Positions 1 through 9,239 are shown, counted from the first letter of the stretch. The stretch: 12,543 nucleotides of DNA from DSAR01 sp034437315 (GCA_034437315.1 DAOTUC010000083.1:1-12543), one strand, 5' to 3'. The notes: generated by a model not told the origin, from the letters alone. Made by a program: numbers and translations.

Positions 1-31
1 TCGGCCACTTGCCTATTTCGTCTAGCGCCAA

Positions 32-93
32 GCCCCCGTCCGGGGGCGTTTCAGGCGAGATTTGCCCCGAAAACCCGCCCTCGGGACGAGGGC
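32..93. terminator. Two GC-rich hairpins, possible terminators
   Basis: GCCCCCG/CGGGGGC (32-47, 2-base loop) and GCCCTCG/CGAGGGC (77-93, 3-base loop), each with a perfect 7-bp stem. On the plus strand the first is followed by GTTTC; on the minus strand the second is followed by GGGTTTTC and the first by TT. Either could end a transcript, perhaps the operon's, whose last stop is 410 bases away. The short T-runs make the assignment uncertain. Confidence 0.4.
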
Positions 94-455
94 TGAGAGC
101 GTAGCTGGCCGAAACGATGACCAAGGCCCGTGTTCGTATTGCGGTTGAGGGGTGGTATATCGGCTCAATGGTGACGCGACAGCAGATCCGCTTGCGTAAA
201 CGGCGGCGCTCAGTATATCGAACGCAATAGCTCAATCTGCGGAATCACGCCGCAAGGTCGATTCTCCCTTGCCTATGTCGACCACTTGAGGGCATAATAT
301 CAATGCTGGCGTCGCTTCGCTCCGGCAGTGGACGGCTTGATCGGAACACGTGGACGATTTCATCGGAATACGAATATGATGCAGAACAATACCACAATAG
401 GAGTAAATATATCAGATTGTCCTAGCAGATTCGAGATTTGTTTTTTTTCGAGGTG

Positions 456-475
456 CTAAATGCGCCTAAATGCGC
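456..475. repeat. Tandem 10-bp direct repeat
   Basis: CTAAATGCGC occurs twice back to back, 30 bases past the end of the last operon gene. Two copies only; function unknown. Confidence 0.7.
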
Positions 476-504
476 TTTGATTGCACATTCTTTAAGTTAG
501 TGTA

Positions 505-1812
505 TCACAACGGTCTAACGAACTTGGCCATATCACACTTTTCAGGATCTGGATTCTCCTCAATATGAAAGCTGACCCGCTGACCGTGTTCTAAAAGATG
601 TCGTGGGCCTTCAAACCACTTCAATCGAAAATAATAGTCACGCCCATCATCGCCATGAATGAAGCCCGCGTGACCTCTGCTGACTATATTCTTGATCTTG
701 CCTTGTTCTTGCGGCATATTCGATGCTTTCATTTCTTTCCAATCTCGCCGTAGCTCCCGATATAGTTCCCTTGCTGCAATCTGCGAACTCATATCCACAC
801 CTAGCTCGCTTACCGCTTGTGACAACTCAAGGGGAATTCTCCAATCTTCCTCCTGGCGCACCTTTGCAGCCAGTAAGATGTGTTTTCTGGCTTGATCCAT
901 GTCTCCCCGCACTTGGAAAATCCTGCCCATCAGCAGGAACAACTCCCATTTGAAGCCCAGATCCGATGGTCCAGGGCCGAGCACTGCCTCGACGGCGCGA
1001 TTCAAGGCCTCGTCTGCCCGTCCCAGCTCAAGCAAGTATTGGGCAATCTTGTGGTAGATGAACCAATCTCTTTTTCGAGACAAGAGCGCCTCGAGCTCTG
1101 AAATTGCGGTTTCCCGGTCGCCCAGATCAGCTTTCGACAGAGCAATGCGCCACTTGAACCAGACGTCGTTGTCGTGGTGGAGCTTGGGGAACGCGGCGAG
1201 GGCTTGCCCGGCCAGATCAATGCACTCATCATAGCGGCCTAGGTCAAAGAGCGCCTTGCAGCGGCAGGCGTACCACTTTTCCCGATCTGACGCATACTCA
1301 ATGGTTCTGCCCTTGCTATCAGTACCATATCCTGGTTCGTTCGACAACTGATCCGGTTGGATTCGGTCGCACCACTCCAATATCTTGGTCGCTGGAGAAG
1401 TGAGTTTCTGTCGGTAGTAGTCAATTACCCGCATCAGAGTACGAGCATGTGCCGAGAACTTGCCCGGCTCGCCCAACTGAAGAATCTCTTCCGCAGCCTC
1501 AAGGAAACGACCCTCGTGCTGTTGGACCTCGGCATCCGTACGTTTGATCTCGACATCGTAAAGACACCAACCATAGAGGCTCGTCAGATGATCAAGGTTC
1601 GGATTGAACAGCAGTGCCTTTCGACATACTTCGAGGGCTTCTTGGCTGCGGCCTAACTTTCGAAGAGAAAACGCATACCCCCAACCATCCCACTCATTGC
1701 ATTGATCGCGGTGCTCATCCCAAAGGACGCGGAATAGATTGATCGCCTCTTCATAGTCTCCCTGCTTTCGCAGTGTGGATGCTTGCTCCTTCATCTCCAT
1801 AACGTTCGTCAT
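505..1812 (-). CDS. TPR-repeat protein with C-terminal cold-shock-like OB domain (435 aa)
   Basis: Several tetratricopeptide-like helical pairs are visible: about 5-38 (GDYEEAINLF), 40-72 (GRSQEALEVCRKALLFNP), 178-210 (GRYDECIDLAGQALAAFP), 216-247 (GDRETAISELEALL), 250-280 (GRADEALNRAVEAVL) and 287-318 (GDMDQARKHILLAAKV). A linker of about 50 residues leads to a cold-shock-type domain at 370-435: GKIKNIV, an RNP1-like AGFIHGDDG, an RNP2-like YYFRL, then GQRVSFHIE and a final AKFVRP. This suggests an RNA- or ssDNA-binding tail on a protein-protein scaffold. The gene is last in the operon; its ATG at 1810-1812 overlaps the RNase H stop (ATGA), and a GGAG lies 11-14 bases upstream inside the previous gene. 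Role inferred: adaptor or sensor recruiting the nucleases to a nucleic acid. Confidence 0.88.
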   Translation of the reverse strand: MTNVMEMKEQASTLRKQGDYEEAINLFRVLWDEHRDQCNEWDGWGYAFSLRKLGRSQEALEVCRKALLFNPNLDHLTSLYGWCLYDVEIKRTDAEVQQHEGRFLEAAEEILQLGEPGKFSAHARTLMRVIDYYRQKLTSPATKILEWCDRIQPDQLSNEPGYGTDSKGRTIEYASDREKWYACRCKALFDLGRYDECIDLAGQALAAFPKLHHDNDVWFKWRIALSKADLGDRETAISELEALLSRKRDWFIYHKIAQYLLELGRADEALNRAVEAVLGPGPSDLGFKWELFLLMGRIFQVRGDMDQARKHILLAAKVRQEEDWRIPLELSQAVSELGVDMSSQIAARELYRELRRDWKEMKASNMPQEQGKIKNIVSRGHAGFIHGDDGRDYYFRLKWFEGPRHLLEHGQRVSFHIEENPDPEKCDMAKFVRPL

Positions 1813-3011
1813 GATATTTCTGTCTCCTCTTTGAGTGCACAGTAAATGACCTCTAGTTTATCGAAATCATATCGGTTGGACTTGACGTCTATGCCGATCT
1901 GTTGCAGGTGACAGTACGCTCGTTCCAATGCCGAGGCGAGTTCCCAAAAATCAAACGCACAGTCACGGTATGGCTTTAGAATCTCGTAGTAATAGGTTGC
2001 ATCCTCTAACCATGCTTTTTCACAGTCGCTTTCCTGCGAACGCCCTTCATAGTACTCCTGCCATAAATCTTTGACAACGCCCTGCAAGGCTTTGTCACGA
2101 AAACTGTGCAAATAGGGCTGCGATGGAGAGCGTTTACGGGTGTTGTATATATCCATGTAGCCACCGGGCGCAACTGCTATCCGAAAAAATTGATTGTTGC
2201 AAATACCCTGGTATGCGCTGTCTACGCCTCGATCTTTCAGAAACAACACAAATTCCTCTAGTTTGGCACCCAACGCCTCCAACGGGTCTTGCATAGAGTC
2301 TACTTCCGGTTCTATCGCATCTACTCGGGCACCCTGTTTAGCCAACTCATCGGCGCGATCATTCCAGCGGTTTCCAGTGTGACTGTCGACCTTGTGCCAA
2401 TACACCACTACAGGCCATTCTTGTGCTGCTTGAGCATAGGCTTGAGTGGCGGGCTTTTTTGCATGCCACACGCCAATGGCCCACTTTTCGATCCCCTCGT
2501 AATCGTAGAACAACGAGACTTCCGCTGTACCGTGTTCCTGACACCAAGCGATGGCCTCCTGCGCTGCCTGTAGTTCGCCCGCCACCTGACGCATCCCCTG
2601 GGCGGCATCATCCTCGACAGGGCCGTACAGTTCGTCAATGATTTGACCATCTTTGAGAACGACAAGGCCATAGCCAACATTCTCGTCTATGCAGGAGCCA
2701 TCTACATAGATCTGGTATACGGTCTGGGCTGGCGCAGGGGCAATTGGGCAATCCCAGCAGGCTTGCAGGTCTGGCACAATTGCCTTGTCCCTCAACTCGT
2801 GGGTCCTGAGCGAAAACAGGTCCTTCTTGGGACTATAGTACAGATTCACGTGTCCGAACACACGCCCCGCCCGGCTGACCGATACCTTGACCATATAGTC
2901 GCGGAAGGAGGCAGGGACGATAGTAGCCTCAATCCCGGCCTCATTGAGTACTGCAATGAAGCGTTCAGCCCTTTCTCGCAGCTCATCCTCGAACTTGAAA
3001 GCCATCATCAC
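1809..3011 (-). CDS. RNase HI-domain protein with duplicated flanking domain (400 aa)
   Basis: Central residues 98-228 are an RNase HI domain with the full active site: D104 in YVDGS, E146 in GELQAA, D170 in FYDYEG, H211 in DSHTGNRW and D218 in NDRADELAK. Such enzymes cut the RNA strand of RNA:DNA hybrids. The flanks are unusual: residues 14-90 and 250-322 look like copies of one another, each with an F-I/V-x-x-L helix, a G-I/V, a beta-rich middle and an RDKA helix, making an ABA arrangement. They may bind the hybrid or contact partners. The protein is much longer than ordinary RNase HI (about 150-160 aa) and sits in an operon with two helicases, so it is probably not the housekeeping enzyme. 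The start shown is GTG at 3011, overlapping the previous stop (GTGA); ATG at 3008 or 3005 is equally possible. Confidence 0.88.
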   Translation of the reverse strand: MMMAFKFEDELRERAERFIAVLNEAGIEATIVPASFRDYMVKVSVSRAGRVFGHVNLYYSPKKDLFSLRTHELRDKAIVPDLQACWDCPIAPAPAQTVYQIYVDGSCIDENVGYGLVVLKDGQIIDELYGPVEDDAAQGMRQVAGELQAAQEAIAWCQEHGTAEVSLFYDYEGIEKWAIGVWHAKKPATQAYAQAAQEWPVVVYWHKVDSHTGNRWNDRADELAKQGARVDAIEPEVDSMQDPLEALGAKLEEFVLFLKDRGVDSAYQGICNNQFFRIAVAPGGYMDIYNTRKRSPSQPYLHSFRDKALQGVVKDLWQEYYEGRSQESDCEKAWLEDATYYYEILKPYRDCAFDFWELASALERAYCHLQQIGIDVKSNRYDFDKLEVIYCALKEETEIS

Positions 3012-4906
3012 CCCACTTGCCGCCGACTCAGGATGTCATTGTTGATTTCGACCAAATCAGATACAAACCGGTTATCGCCATACTGGTAGTAGATGATCAA
3101 CTGTTCCAACGAGCGTGTCACAGCAACGTATACTTTGCGCCGCGACAATAATTCCTTGAAATATCGGCTGTCCTCGTCATCGAACATCCCTCGCGGCTTG
3201 GAACGCTCATAGAGGTCCTCGACGCCTGTGACCAACACGATTTCCTTTTCCAGACCTTTGACTTCCATAAAGGTCACTAAACTTACCGCGGCCCCCTGCT
3301 CCGGCTCGCCCAATGCATATTTGACCCCGGCTGATTGCAGAATTGTTTCCATTTGGGAACATCGCGCTTCCGACGTGATGACCATCACGTCGGATTCCGC
3401 ATAGCCTATACCGAGAAAGCCACGCACCCTGGTTGCCGCTTCTTGCTCAGGGTAATCAGAACGAATGATCTCAGCCATGTTCTTGAGCTTGTTTGGATAC
3501 TTGAAATCATCGGTGTACCCTTGCGCCACGAACTCTTTCTTCGATAGCGAATCTCTCAAGATGAAACGAGTCGCCAATTCAGCAATATAACGCGGCGTAC
3601 GGAACATTTTATATGTTTTCTTCAACTCTACACGTCCTTGGACAAAGCCCAGACGTTCCAGGCTGTGGTTGCGCTCGTAGATCTTTTGACCAATGTCACC
3701 GACAAAGAAAAAGCGCTTAGACTTGCACAGATGATCAGCCACCAGCAGGTAAAAGTTATCAAAGTCCTGAATCTCGTCGACAAAGACGTAATCGAATTGG
3801 CGGAACTGCTCTGGATCTGAGCGGAGAACGCTGTCCACATCGTCTCTGAGTCTCTTCTCATACGCTTCCCAAGATTCGCCGGGCGTCCTATAGCGATCAA
3901 TGCTATCCATCCCCAGCACTGTGATGACCATTCGCTCCATAACGGCTGAGATGCTTTGGACAGTGATGGCATCCTGGTAGCGTGCGCGGATTGGCGAGTC
4001 GACGATCTTGGCCTGAAAGATGCGGCGTATATTGGTCTCTAAATTTCGGCTGTAGGTGGTCAACAAGATGCGGGGCAGTGCGCCTTCGCCCGCTGCCTCA
4101 ACTAAGCGCATCGCTTTCGAAATGAGCACATTAGTCTTGCCACTGCCTGCCACATCGAGCAGATAATTCTGATTTTCGTCAACGCTGTCGAGCCAGTGCC
4201 GCTGCTCTCTGGTGATCATCTTGAGGCGACGTTGATTCTGCTGGCGCTCGGTATAATCGCCGATGCGAAATGAGCCTGGCAAGAGACGGATATGCACTTG
4301 CTCCACCTGCCTGGGCGTGGCAGCTTGAAAACGGGCGTGTGTTGCAGCAACTTGCGCGAGCAGCGCCTCGGGCTGGGCGATGTATTTGTCCAGATCCTCG
4401 CGAAACAAGGTACGGTTCAAGTCCAGGTAAAACCGGCTTTGAGGGTTTTGCAGCACCGCGATATTTTCGAGCCGGTTCAGAAAATCGGATATAGAGACTG
4501 TAGGAAAGGCCACAATAGATGTCACAAAGACATCAAGGCCAGTGACAAGTTCCATAAAAGCGTACAAGTATGCGCTGGCCTGTGCAGTGGGATTTTCGAC
4601 CTCCCGCACCTTGCCGGTACCCCGATCCGTCACCTGGATCTTATACTGGTCGCGCCATTCGTAGATATTGCGGGTCAGGTTCCAATCCTTGACCTCAATA
4701 GACATCACGCCAACCGCCGGTGACACGACGACGAAATCGGGCTGCTTTTTTTCAATGCCCCGTACCCGCTCCTTGTATTGGGGCGTAAGCTGAAGCTCGC
4801 GATAGACAAAATATTCCTCCGGTAGGTTACGGAGAAAAGCGAGCATAGCCCGCTCGCCACGATTGTCATTCCTGTATGAGCGCGTCTGAATCAGTTGACA
4901 CCCCAT
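3008..4906 (-). CDS. NERD nuclease domain fused to a UvrD-like superfamily 1 helicase (632 aa)
   Basis: Residues 15-135 form a NERD domain, a restriction-endonuclease-like fold: RGERA (16-20), then D57 and E71-V-K73 make the expected D...ExK metal site. Residues 230-610 are an SF1A helicase: Q motif around ITREQRHWLD (Q235), Walker A AGSGKT (253-258), motif II VDEIQD (376-381), motif III GDIGQKIY (403-410), motif V VTFMEVKGLEKEIVLV (544-559) and motif VI VYVAVTRS (592-599). All key residues are present, so both activities are plausible: DNA unwinding coupled to cleavage. NERD-helicase fusions occur in defence (for example the single-protein Nhi system) and in mobile elements. The ATG at 4904-4906 shares a base with the upstream stop; AGGGG lies about 10 bases before it. 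Its own TGA at 3008-3010 overlaps the next gene by 4 bases. Confidence 0.9.
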   Translation of the reverse strand: MGCQLIQTRSYRNDNRGERAMLAFLRNLPEEYFVYRELQLTPQYKERVRGIEKKQPDFVVVSPAVGVMSIEVKDWNLTRNIYEWRDQYKIQVTDRGTGKVREVENPTAQASAYLYAFMELVTGLDVFVTSIVAFPTVSISDFLNRLENIAVLQNPQSRFYLDLNRTLFREDLDKYIAQPEALLAQVAATHARFQAATPRQVEQVHIRLLPGSFRIGDYTERQQNQRRLKMITREQRHWLDSVDENQNYLLDVAGSGKTNVLISKAMRLVEAAGEGALPRILLTTYSRNLETNIRRIFQAKIVDSPIRARYQDAITVQSISAVMERMVITVLGMDSIDRYRTPGESWEAYEKRLRDDVDSVLRSDPEQFRQFDYVFVDEIQDFDNFYLLVADHLCKSKRFFFVGDIGQKIYERNHSLERLGFVQGRVELKKTYKMFRTPRYIAELATRFILRDSLSKKEFVAQGYTDDFKYPNKLKNMAEIIRSDYPEQEAATRVRGFLGIGYAESDVMVITSEARCSQMETILQSAGVKYALGEPEQGAAVSLVTFMEVKGLEKEIVLVTGVEDLYERSKPRGMFDDEDSRYFKELLSRRKVYVAVTRSLEQLIIYYQYGDNRFVSDLVEINNDILSRRQVG

Positions 4907-7900
4907 CAGACGCGCCCCTTCTCGGCTAACACGTGCCGGAAGCGCAGCAGATTGAACTGCAGACGCGCCAGCGCCTCTTTACCCTTATCAATTGTGCCGC
5001 TGTTGATCGCATTCGCGATGTAATCCTGTCCTACCACGATTTTCACTGCTTGCATTCCTTCCGAGGATTCCGCTTGAACTGCTTTGGTCAACACGTCAAA
5101 TATGGCCTCATTCCAGCCATCGCCAGGAACTGCCGAGTAGCTCCCACGCGGCCCCTGAACGGTAAACTCGCTTCCATGCTGGGCGATCCGCAGTTCCAGA
5201 TCGAACTGGGCTGTGCTCCCTTCCGGTTCCGAGATAGAGGGCTTAAACCGGTTCTTACCCAGAAGATACCCTGTGAACATCAACGCTGTCTCTTTGTCAA
5301 CGGCGCTCGCAAAAAAGCGCGTGTTGTAGCTGCGCAAGCACAAGTAACACCCGGTCTCACACGGCTGACCCGCACTACCTTGACACTCGGACATCGTCCG
5401 ATGGGCGATACTGATCTCTTGATCCAAGTTCTTGTAAACTGCTTCCAACGGCACGTTGCCATTGCCATCTGCGTCATACAGAATTACATAGCGTGTCGGT
5501 CCCTCCTCAATCTCTGTTTGCGGCGGAGATGCCTGGATGAGCCGGATCTCACCCTCGTCCAGGCCATATTGGTCCTTAATTGTTCGATCCAATGCCGAGG
5601 CAAAACTGAGAACCAGCCGATCATCGGCGCACACCAATGCGTCGAATCTCAGTATCAGTGCTTGGCGGTACAGTTCATACCCCAAGCTGAAATTGCACTC
5701 CTCATCAAAAAAGGGATCAATTTCCTCCCAACTGAGAGACCCTCGATTTAAAAACAAGATGCGGCAGTTCGGGTCGTAGGCAACGCCCAGCACCTTAGCT
5801 TTTTCCAGGAAAGGCTGGTCACTCCAAAAGATTTCAGTGCGCGCGTACTTGCGGAACTCTTTCCGTTTAGCCGCATACCGGACTTGTTTCTCGGCCAACA
5901 GATACTGGTAGCAGCGCACGGCCTCACCGTCCACATCTATCATCGTATATCGTCCCTCTGGCGTGATCATATAAACGTCGCCAGCTACATACACCGTCGC
6001 GCCTGGGGAAAACTTGTAATATGCCAGCTCTGGTTCCCGCTCCGAGAGGGCCGAGTCTACAAGTTGACCCTCTGTAATGACTGAACTAACTTGTTTTTCT
6101 CGATCCAGTAAATAGACCTTATCGCGCCGGAACGAATAATCAGGAAAAAAGCCATCCTTGTAGAACGCTGGTTGGAGACGGCCCTCGGCCTGCGCCCAGT
6201 GTTTCAGGAATTGTTGTCGAAAATCATTCAGCAGGTATGCTTCGGCGCACGTCTCTGCGCCAAACACATCTTGGACGACATGTGCTTTGCGTTGGATCTC
6301 GACATCGATTTCGCGGACAAAGTACTTCAACTGTTGGCGGTCATCGGCAATCCCTTCTAGCATAAATGCGCTGACGTGCTTGGACACGATCTCAGAGTTA
6401 AACGGGTCGAATGCTGGCGGTGAGATGACGCCGTTGATCATCAGCTTGGGCCGTTGATAATAATAAATGTCGTGATCTTTCCATTCGGAGCAAAAAGTGA
6501 CGATCAGAGCAAAATTGTCGTCGCGCTTGCGTCCGGCCCGACCAGCGCGCTGCGCATAGTTCGATGGCAGCGGAGGCACGCCGATCATCAACACGTTTTT
6601 CAGATCGCCGATATCAATGCCCATCTCCAGTGTTGGTGTCGCCACTACCACGTTGAGGTTGCCTTTCTTGAACCGGGCTTCTACCTCACGCCGCTGATGC
6701 ATCGGAACATCAGAACTGTGGTCAACCGTGGTCAGCAGGTATCTGTCGCGGATCTGCGCGTAATCGCGGTGCGCGGACGCTGGCAGGCTGAAACAGACTG
6801 CTCGTGGATCGAGATAATAGTGAGTCTTGTCATCGGAAGTGCACCCAGCTTGCAGCACGCCTCTCTCCACAAGCGACTCGATACCTTCCACGACTTTTTG
6901 GTCACTGTGCTTGGAGACAAAGGACTGATATTCACGCGCTTGCCCGCTGAGCGAGATGCTGGGATAGCGCGGGTCCTCCGAGTGTTCACCTGGCTCACAG
7001 TGGATGCCCTTTCGGTCAGTCGCGTGATATTTCCAGAACTTGATATAACAGCTGCAAGGGCAATCGTCGTCATAGTCCTTGGCGAAGGCCCGCTCAGTGA
7101 TGAATATCCCAAGCAGATCCGCCTCGAACTCAGAGAATGCGCCCGGCTCTCGCAGCCGCAGCAGATCCTGTTTCCCGCTGAACTGGCGCGGCGGCATACT
7201 CACGTATCGCCAGTACCACAGGTCGATCTCGCCCAAGATTGCCTGTTCTATTTCAGACAAGTTCTCCAGTTCTGCTACCTTGCGATGCAAAATCTGTACA
7301 GTGGACAACAAATCCACTGACCAATCGCGAGGATACCATAGCTTGAGACATTCCTTCAAGAAGTTGCTGGCAAATTCGTCTTGCAAGATGGATGCAGTGC
7401 GAGATGCCATCTCTCGGTTATCTACAAAGCCCAACAGCTTTTTCCGGCCCGGAGGCTCAAAATCGAGAACCGTCTGCACGAGCGTTCGGAGATATTCGTG
7501 ACTCTCTTCTCGATCCACCAGGGGAATGGTCTGTTTCACAACCTCTTTGTAATTATGAACTGGCAGCAGTTTCAGTCGCAACCGGCCATAGACATCATAG
7601 TCCAACACGATTTCGTCTTTGGCGATCTGGGCATCGTGTCGAAAGCCGAGTATCTCTCCTGGATGCTCAGTGGACTTGGCCGTATCCATCGCAGTCAGCA
7701 CATAGTAGGTGTTCTGCATATCATCAGACTCTGGGTACAGCGTCCACCGGAGACGGTTACCTGAAACCTTTCCAACGCACTGACGGATGTCGTGGCGATA
7801 GACGCAAAAGAGGGGAAAACCACAATCCTGGCACATATCCTGGTTGCCCGAGTGATATTTACCACACTTGATACACCGTTTCAGCGAGCCGCCGACGTTG

Positions 7901-9228
7901 CGCAAAAAGAGGTGGATGCGAAAGTCAAGGATGGAAGGGCCTTTCTTAGCGGCGTGGTGATTGGCAAAGGCCGCCGCGCTCAGGTAGGCTTTTGTCATAT
8001 CTTCAATGCGGTGCCTCGGATAAGAAGCGGGCAGCAAGCCAGACAGCAGCCGAACTATCTCCACAAAGCTCTGTGCTCCGTGGTCAATGAGCAATTGTCT
8101 TATCGCTCGGATAAAAACGTGTTGTTCCAAATCGCGATAGAAGGATACCTGAGAGATAGCGTCAAGTCCTAGATCCATTGTCGAGTAGCTTTTGCACATT
8201 AATCGCCCCAGGTTTGCCAAGCCGGTTTCCGGATCAGTTTCCAGTACCCAACCTAAATCGGCATCCGGGTCAGGCAGCGGGAAAAACGAGTCACTGCTGG
8301 CAACATCCGGCTCTGGCTCGTACTCCGGCTCGATGAATTTATATTGCTCTACACCGAGGAGCGAATGGACGAACGCATCACGGCGCGCGCTGTCATCGAC
8401 CAGGTATCCCTCATATTGGTCTCTTTTTTGCAAGGTGGCGCTCGTCCCAATTTGAACTATGGAGACTGAGAATCGCGTCTTTAACCGGCTCAACAAGAAC
8501 TTGAGGTGCGTCGCCTTACTACCGCGATAGGTGTGGATCTCATCCAACACAATGTACCGAAGACTCTCTCTCGATGCATCAAAGATAGATTGGTCCTTGG
8601 AACGAGTCAGCATCCAGTCCAGCATCACATAGTTGGTAATGAGAACATCGGGCGGATTTCGTCGTATTGCGTCACGCTCCCTGGCATCCACCGGCCCTAC
8701 GAATATGCCGTAGGTCACAGGGGTGTCCAACGTTGCTTCTTTGATGCGCTCCACTTGATCGTTCGCCAGCGCGTTCATCGGGTAAATGATCAATGCCTTG
8801 ACACCGGGCCCCGGATGCTTCAGACAGTGATTGAGAATAGGGATGAGAAATGCCTCGGTCTTGCCCGATCCTGTACCAGTGGACACAATCGTCGTCTTAC
8901 CTTCGAGAATAGACAGAATAGCTCGTTCTTGATGAATATAAAGACGTTCGCCGCTGAACCAACCAAGACAGTCGGGCAACCTGGAGGACAGGGAATGATC
9001 CGCACAGAATTGGCGGAATCCAGTTGCCCCCGTCTTGTATCTCCGGTTGAGTGATAAAAATAAGCCTCGGTCTACCTCGATGCTCCTAAGAATCGTATCC
9101 ACATCTACCGAGGAGAGGTCACTTAAATATAAACTCTCTCGCAGATGTGCCCTATAGCGTTGCAATAATTCAAAACTTAGTGTAATAGGGTTCAGGAATT
9201 TGCCTCGGTTCAGTAAGTCTTCGGTCAT
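4906..9228 (-). CDS. DEAH-type superfamily 2 helicase with DUF1998/MZB-like C-terminus (1440 aa)
   Basis: Predicted ATP-driven nucleic-acid translocase or helicase. Visible motifs: Q-like segment around YIHQERAI (97-104); Walker A GTGSGKT (118-124); YPMNALANDQ (149-158); DEIH box (229-232); GTSATL (261-266); a four-cysteine zinc motif at C452, C455, C466 and C469 within a large insertion; LLGFVDNREMA (598-608), typical of the large helicases that carry DUF1998; ATPTLEMGIDIGDL (863-876); QRAGRAGR (893-900); and a C-terminal cysteine cluster C1282, C1290, C1294, C1297 followed by LRSYNT, as in MZB/DUF1998 domains. The family includes MrfA (YprA), and resembles DrmA/DrmB parts of DISARM and DpdJ, but none has this neighbourhood. 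The extra cysteines at 723-727 may bind a second metal. The stop overlaps the next gene's start by one base (TGATG), indicating coupled translation. All helicase motifs are intact, so it should be active. Confidence 0.9.
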   Translation of the reverse strand: MTEDLLNRGKFLNPITLSFELLQRYRAHLRESLYLSDLSSVDVDTILRSIEVDRGLFLSLNRRYKTGATGFRQFCADHSLSSRLPDCLGWFSGERLYIHQERAILSILEGKTTIVSTGTGSGKTEAFLIPILNHCLKHPGPGVKALIIYPMNALANDQVERIKEATLDTPVTYGIFVGPVDARERDAIRRNPPDVLITNYVMLDWMLTRSKDQSIFDASRESLRYIVLDEIHTYRGSKATHLKFLLSRLKTRFSVSIVQIGTSATLQKRDQYEGYLVDDSARRDAFVHSLLGVEQYKFIEPEYEPEPDVASSDSFFPLPDPDADLGWVLETDPETGLANLGRLMCKSYSTMDLGLDAISQVSFYRDLEQHVFIRAIRQLLIDHGAQSFVEIVRLLSGLLPASYPRHRIEDMTKAYLSAAAFANHHAAKKGPSILDFRIHLFLRNVGGSLKRCIKCGKYHSGNQDMCQDCGFPLFCVYRHDIRQCVGKVSGNRLRWTLYPESDDMQNTYYVLTAMDTAKSTEHPGEILGFRHDAQIAKDEIVLDYDVYGRLRLKLLPVHNYKEVVKQTIPLVDREESHEYLRTLVQTVLDFEPPGRKKLLGFVDNREMASRTASILQDEFASNFLKECLKLWYPRDWSVDLLSTVQILHRKVAELENLSEIEQAILGEIDLWYWRYVSMPPRQFSGKQDLLRLREPGAFSEFEADLLGIFITERAFAKDYDDDCPCSCYIKFWKYHATDRKGIHCEPGEHSEDPRYPSISLSGQAREYQSFVSKHSDQKVVEGIESLVERGVLQAGCTSDDKTHYYLDPRAVCFSLPASAHRDYAQIRDRYLLTTVDHSSDVPMHQRREVEARFKKGNLNVVVATPTLEMGIDIGDLKNVLMIGVPPLPSNYAQRAGRAGRKRDDNFALIVTFCSEWKDHDIYYYQRPKLMINGVISPPAFDPFNSEIVSKHVSAFMLEGIADDRQQLKYFVREIDVEIQRKAHVVQDVFGAETCAEAYLLNDFRQQFLKHWAQAEGRLQPAFYKDGFFPDYSFRRDKVYLLDREKQVSSVITEGQLVDSALSEREPELAYYKFSPGATVYVAGDVYMITPEGRYTMIDVDGEAVRCYQYLLAEKQVRYAAKRKEFRKYARTEIFWSDQPFLEKAKVLGVAYDPNCRILFLNRGSLSWEEIDPFFDEECNFSLGYELYRQALILRFDALVCADDRLVLSFASALDRTIKDQYGLDEGEIRLIQASPPQTEIEEGPTRYVILYDADGNGNVPLEAVYKNLDQEISIAHRTMSECQGSAGQPCETGCYLCLRSYNTRFFASAVDKETALMFTGYLLGKNRFKPSISEPEGSTAQFDLELRIAQHGSEFTVQGPRGSYSAVPGDGWNEAIFDVLTKAVQAESSEGMQAVKIVVGQDYIANAINSGTIDKGKEALARLQFNLLRFRHVLAEKGRV

Positions 9229-9235
9229 CGTCTAA

Positions 9236-9239
9236 CTCC
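9236..9239 (-). promoter_or_regulatory. Ribosome binding site of the 1440-aa helicase
   Basis: GGAG seven bases before the ATG at 9228, supporting this start over later internal ATGs. Confidence 0.6.

Larger units (their letters stand above)
1..504. other. 504-bp gene-free left end with hairpins and short repeats
   Basis: No open frame of note on either strand. It begins with TCGGCCA and has the reverse complement TGGCCGA at 106-112, enclosing two GC-rich hairpins (32-47 and 77-93). Further in are short paired motifs: GTATATCG at 155-162 and 213-220, GCTCAAT at 163-169 and 230-236, TATTGCG (137-143) facing CGCAATA (223-229), and GCAGAT (182-187) facing ATCTGC (235-240). Bases 300-450 show nothing apart from an eight-T run at 441-448. 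Confidence 0.5.

Noticed and set aside
456..475. CRISPR-like or iteron array
   Set aside because: Only two tandem copies of a 10-bp unit, with no spacers and no replication gene nearby.
4933..5751. 272-aa open frame on the plus strand
   Set aside because: Lies fully opposite the helicase gene; its translation is rich in Arg, Cys and Leu without any motif. Same reasoning for the 288-aa plus-strand frame at 6454-7320.
505..9228. DISARM, Dpd or another named defence system
   Set aside because: Only the large helicase resembles parts of these; no methyltransferase, PLD protein, separate DrmB, or Dpd modification genes are present in the window.
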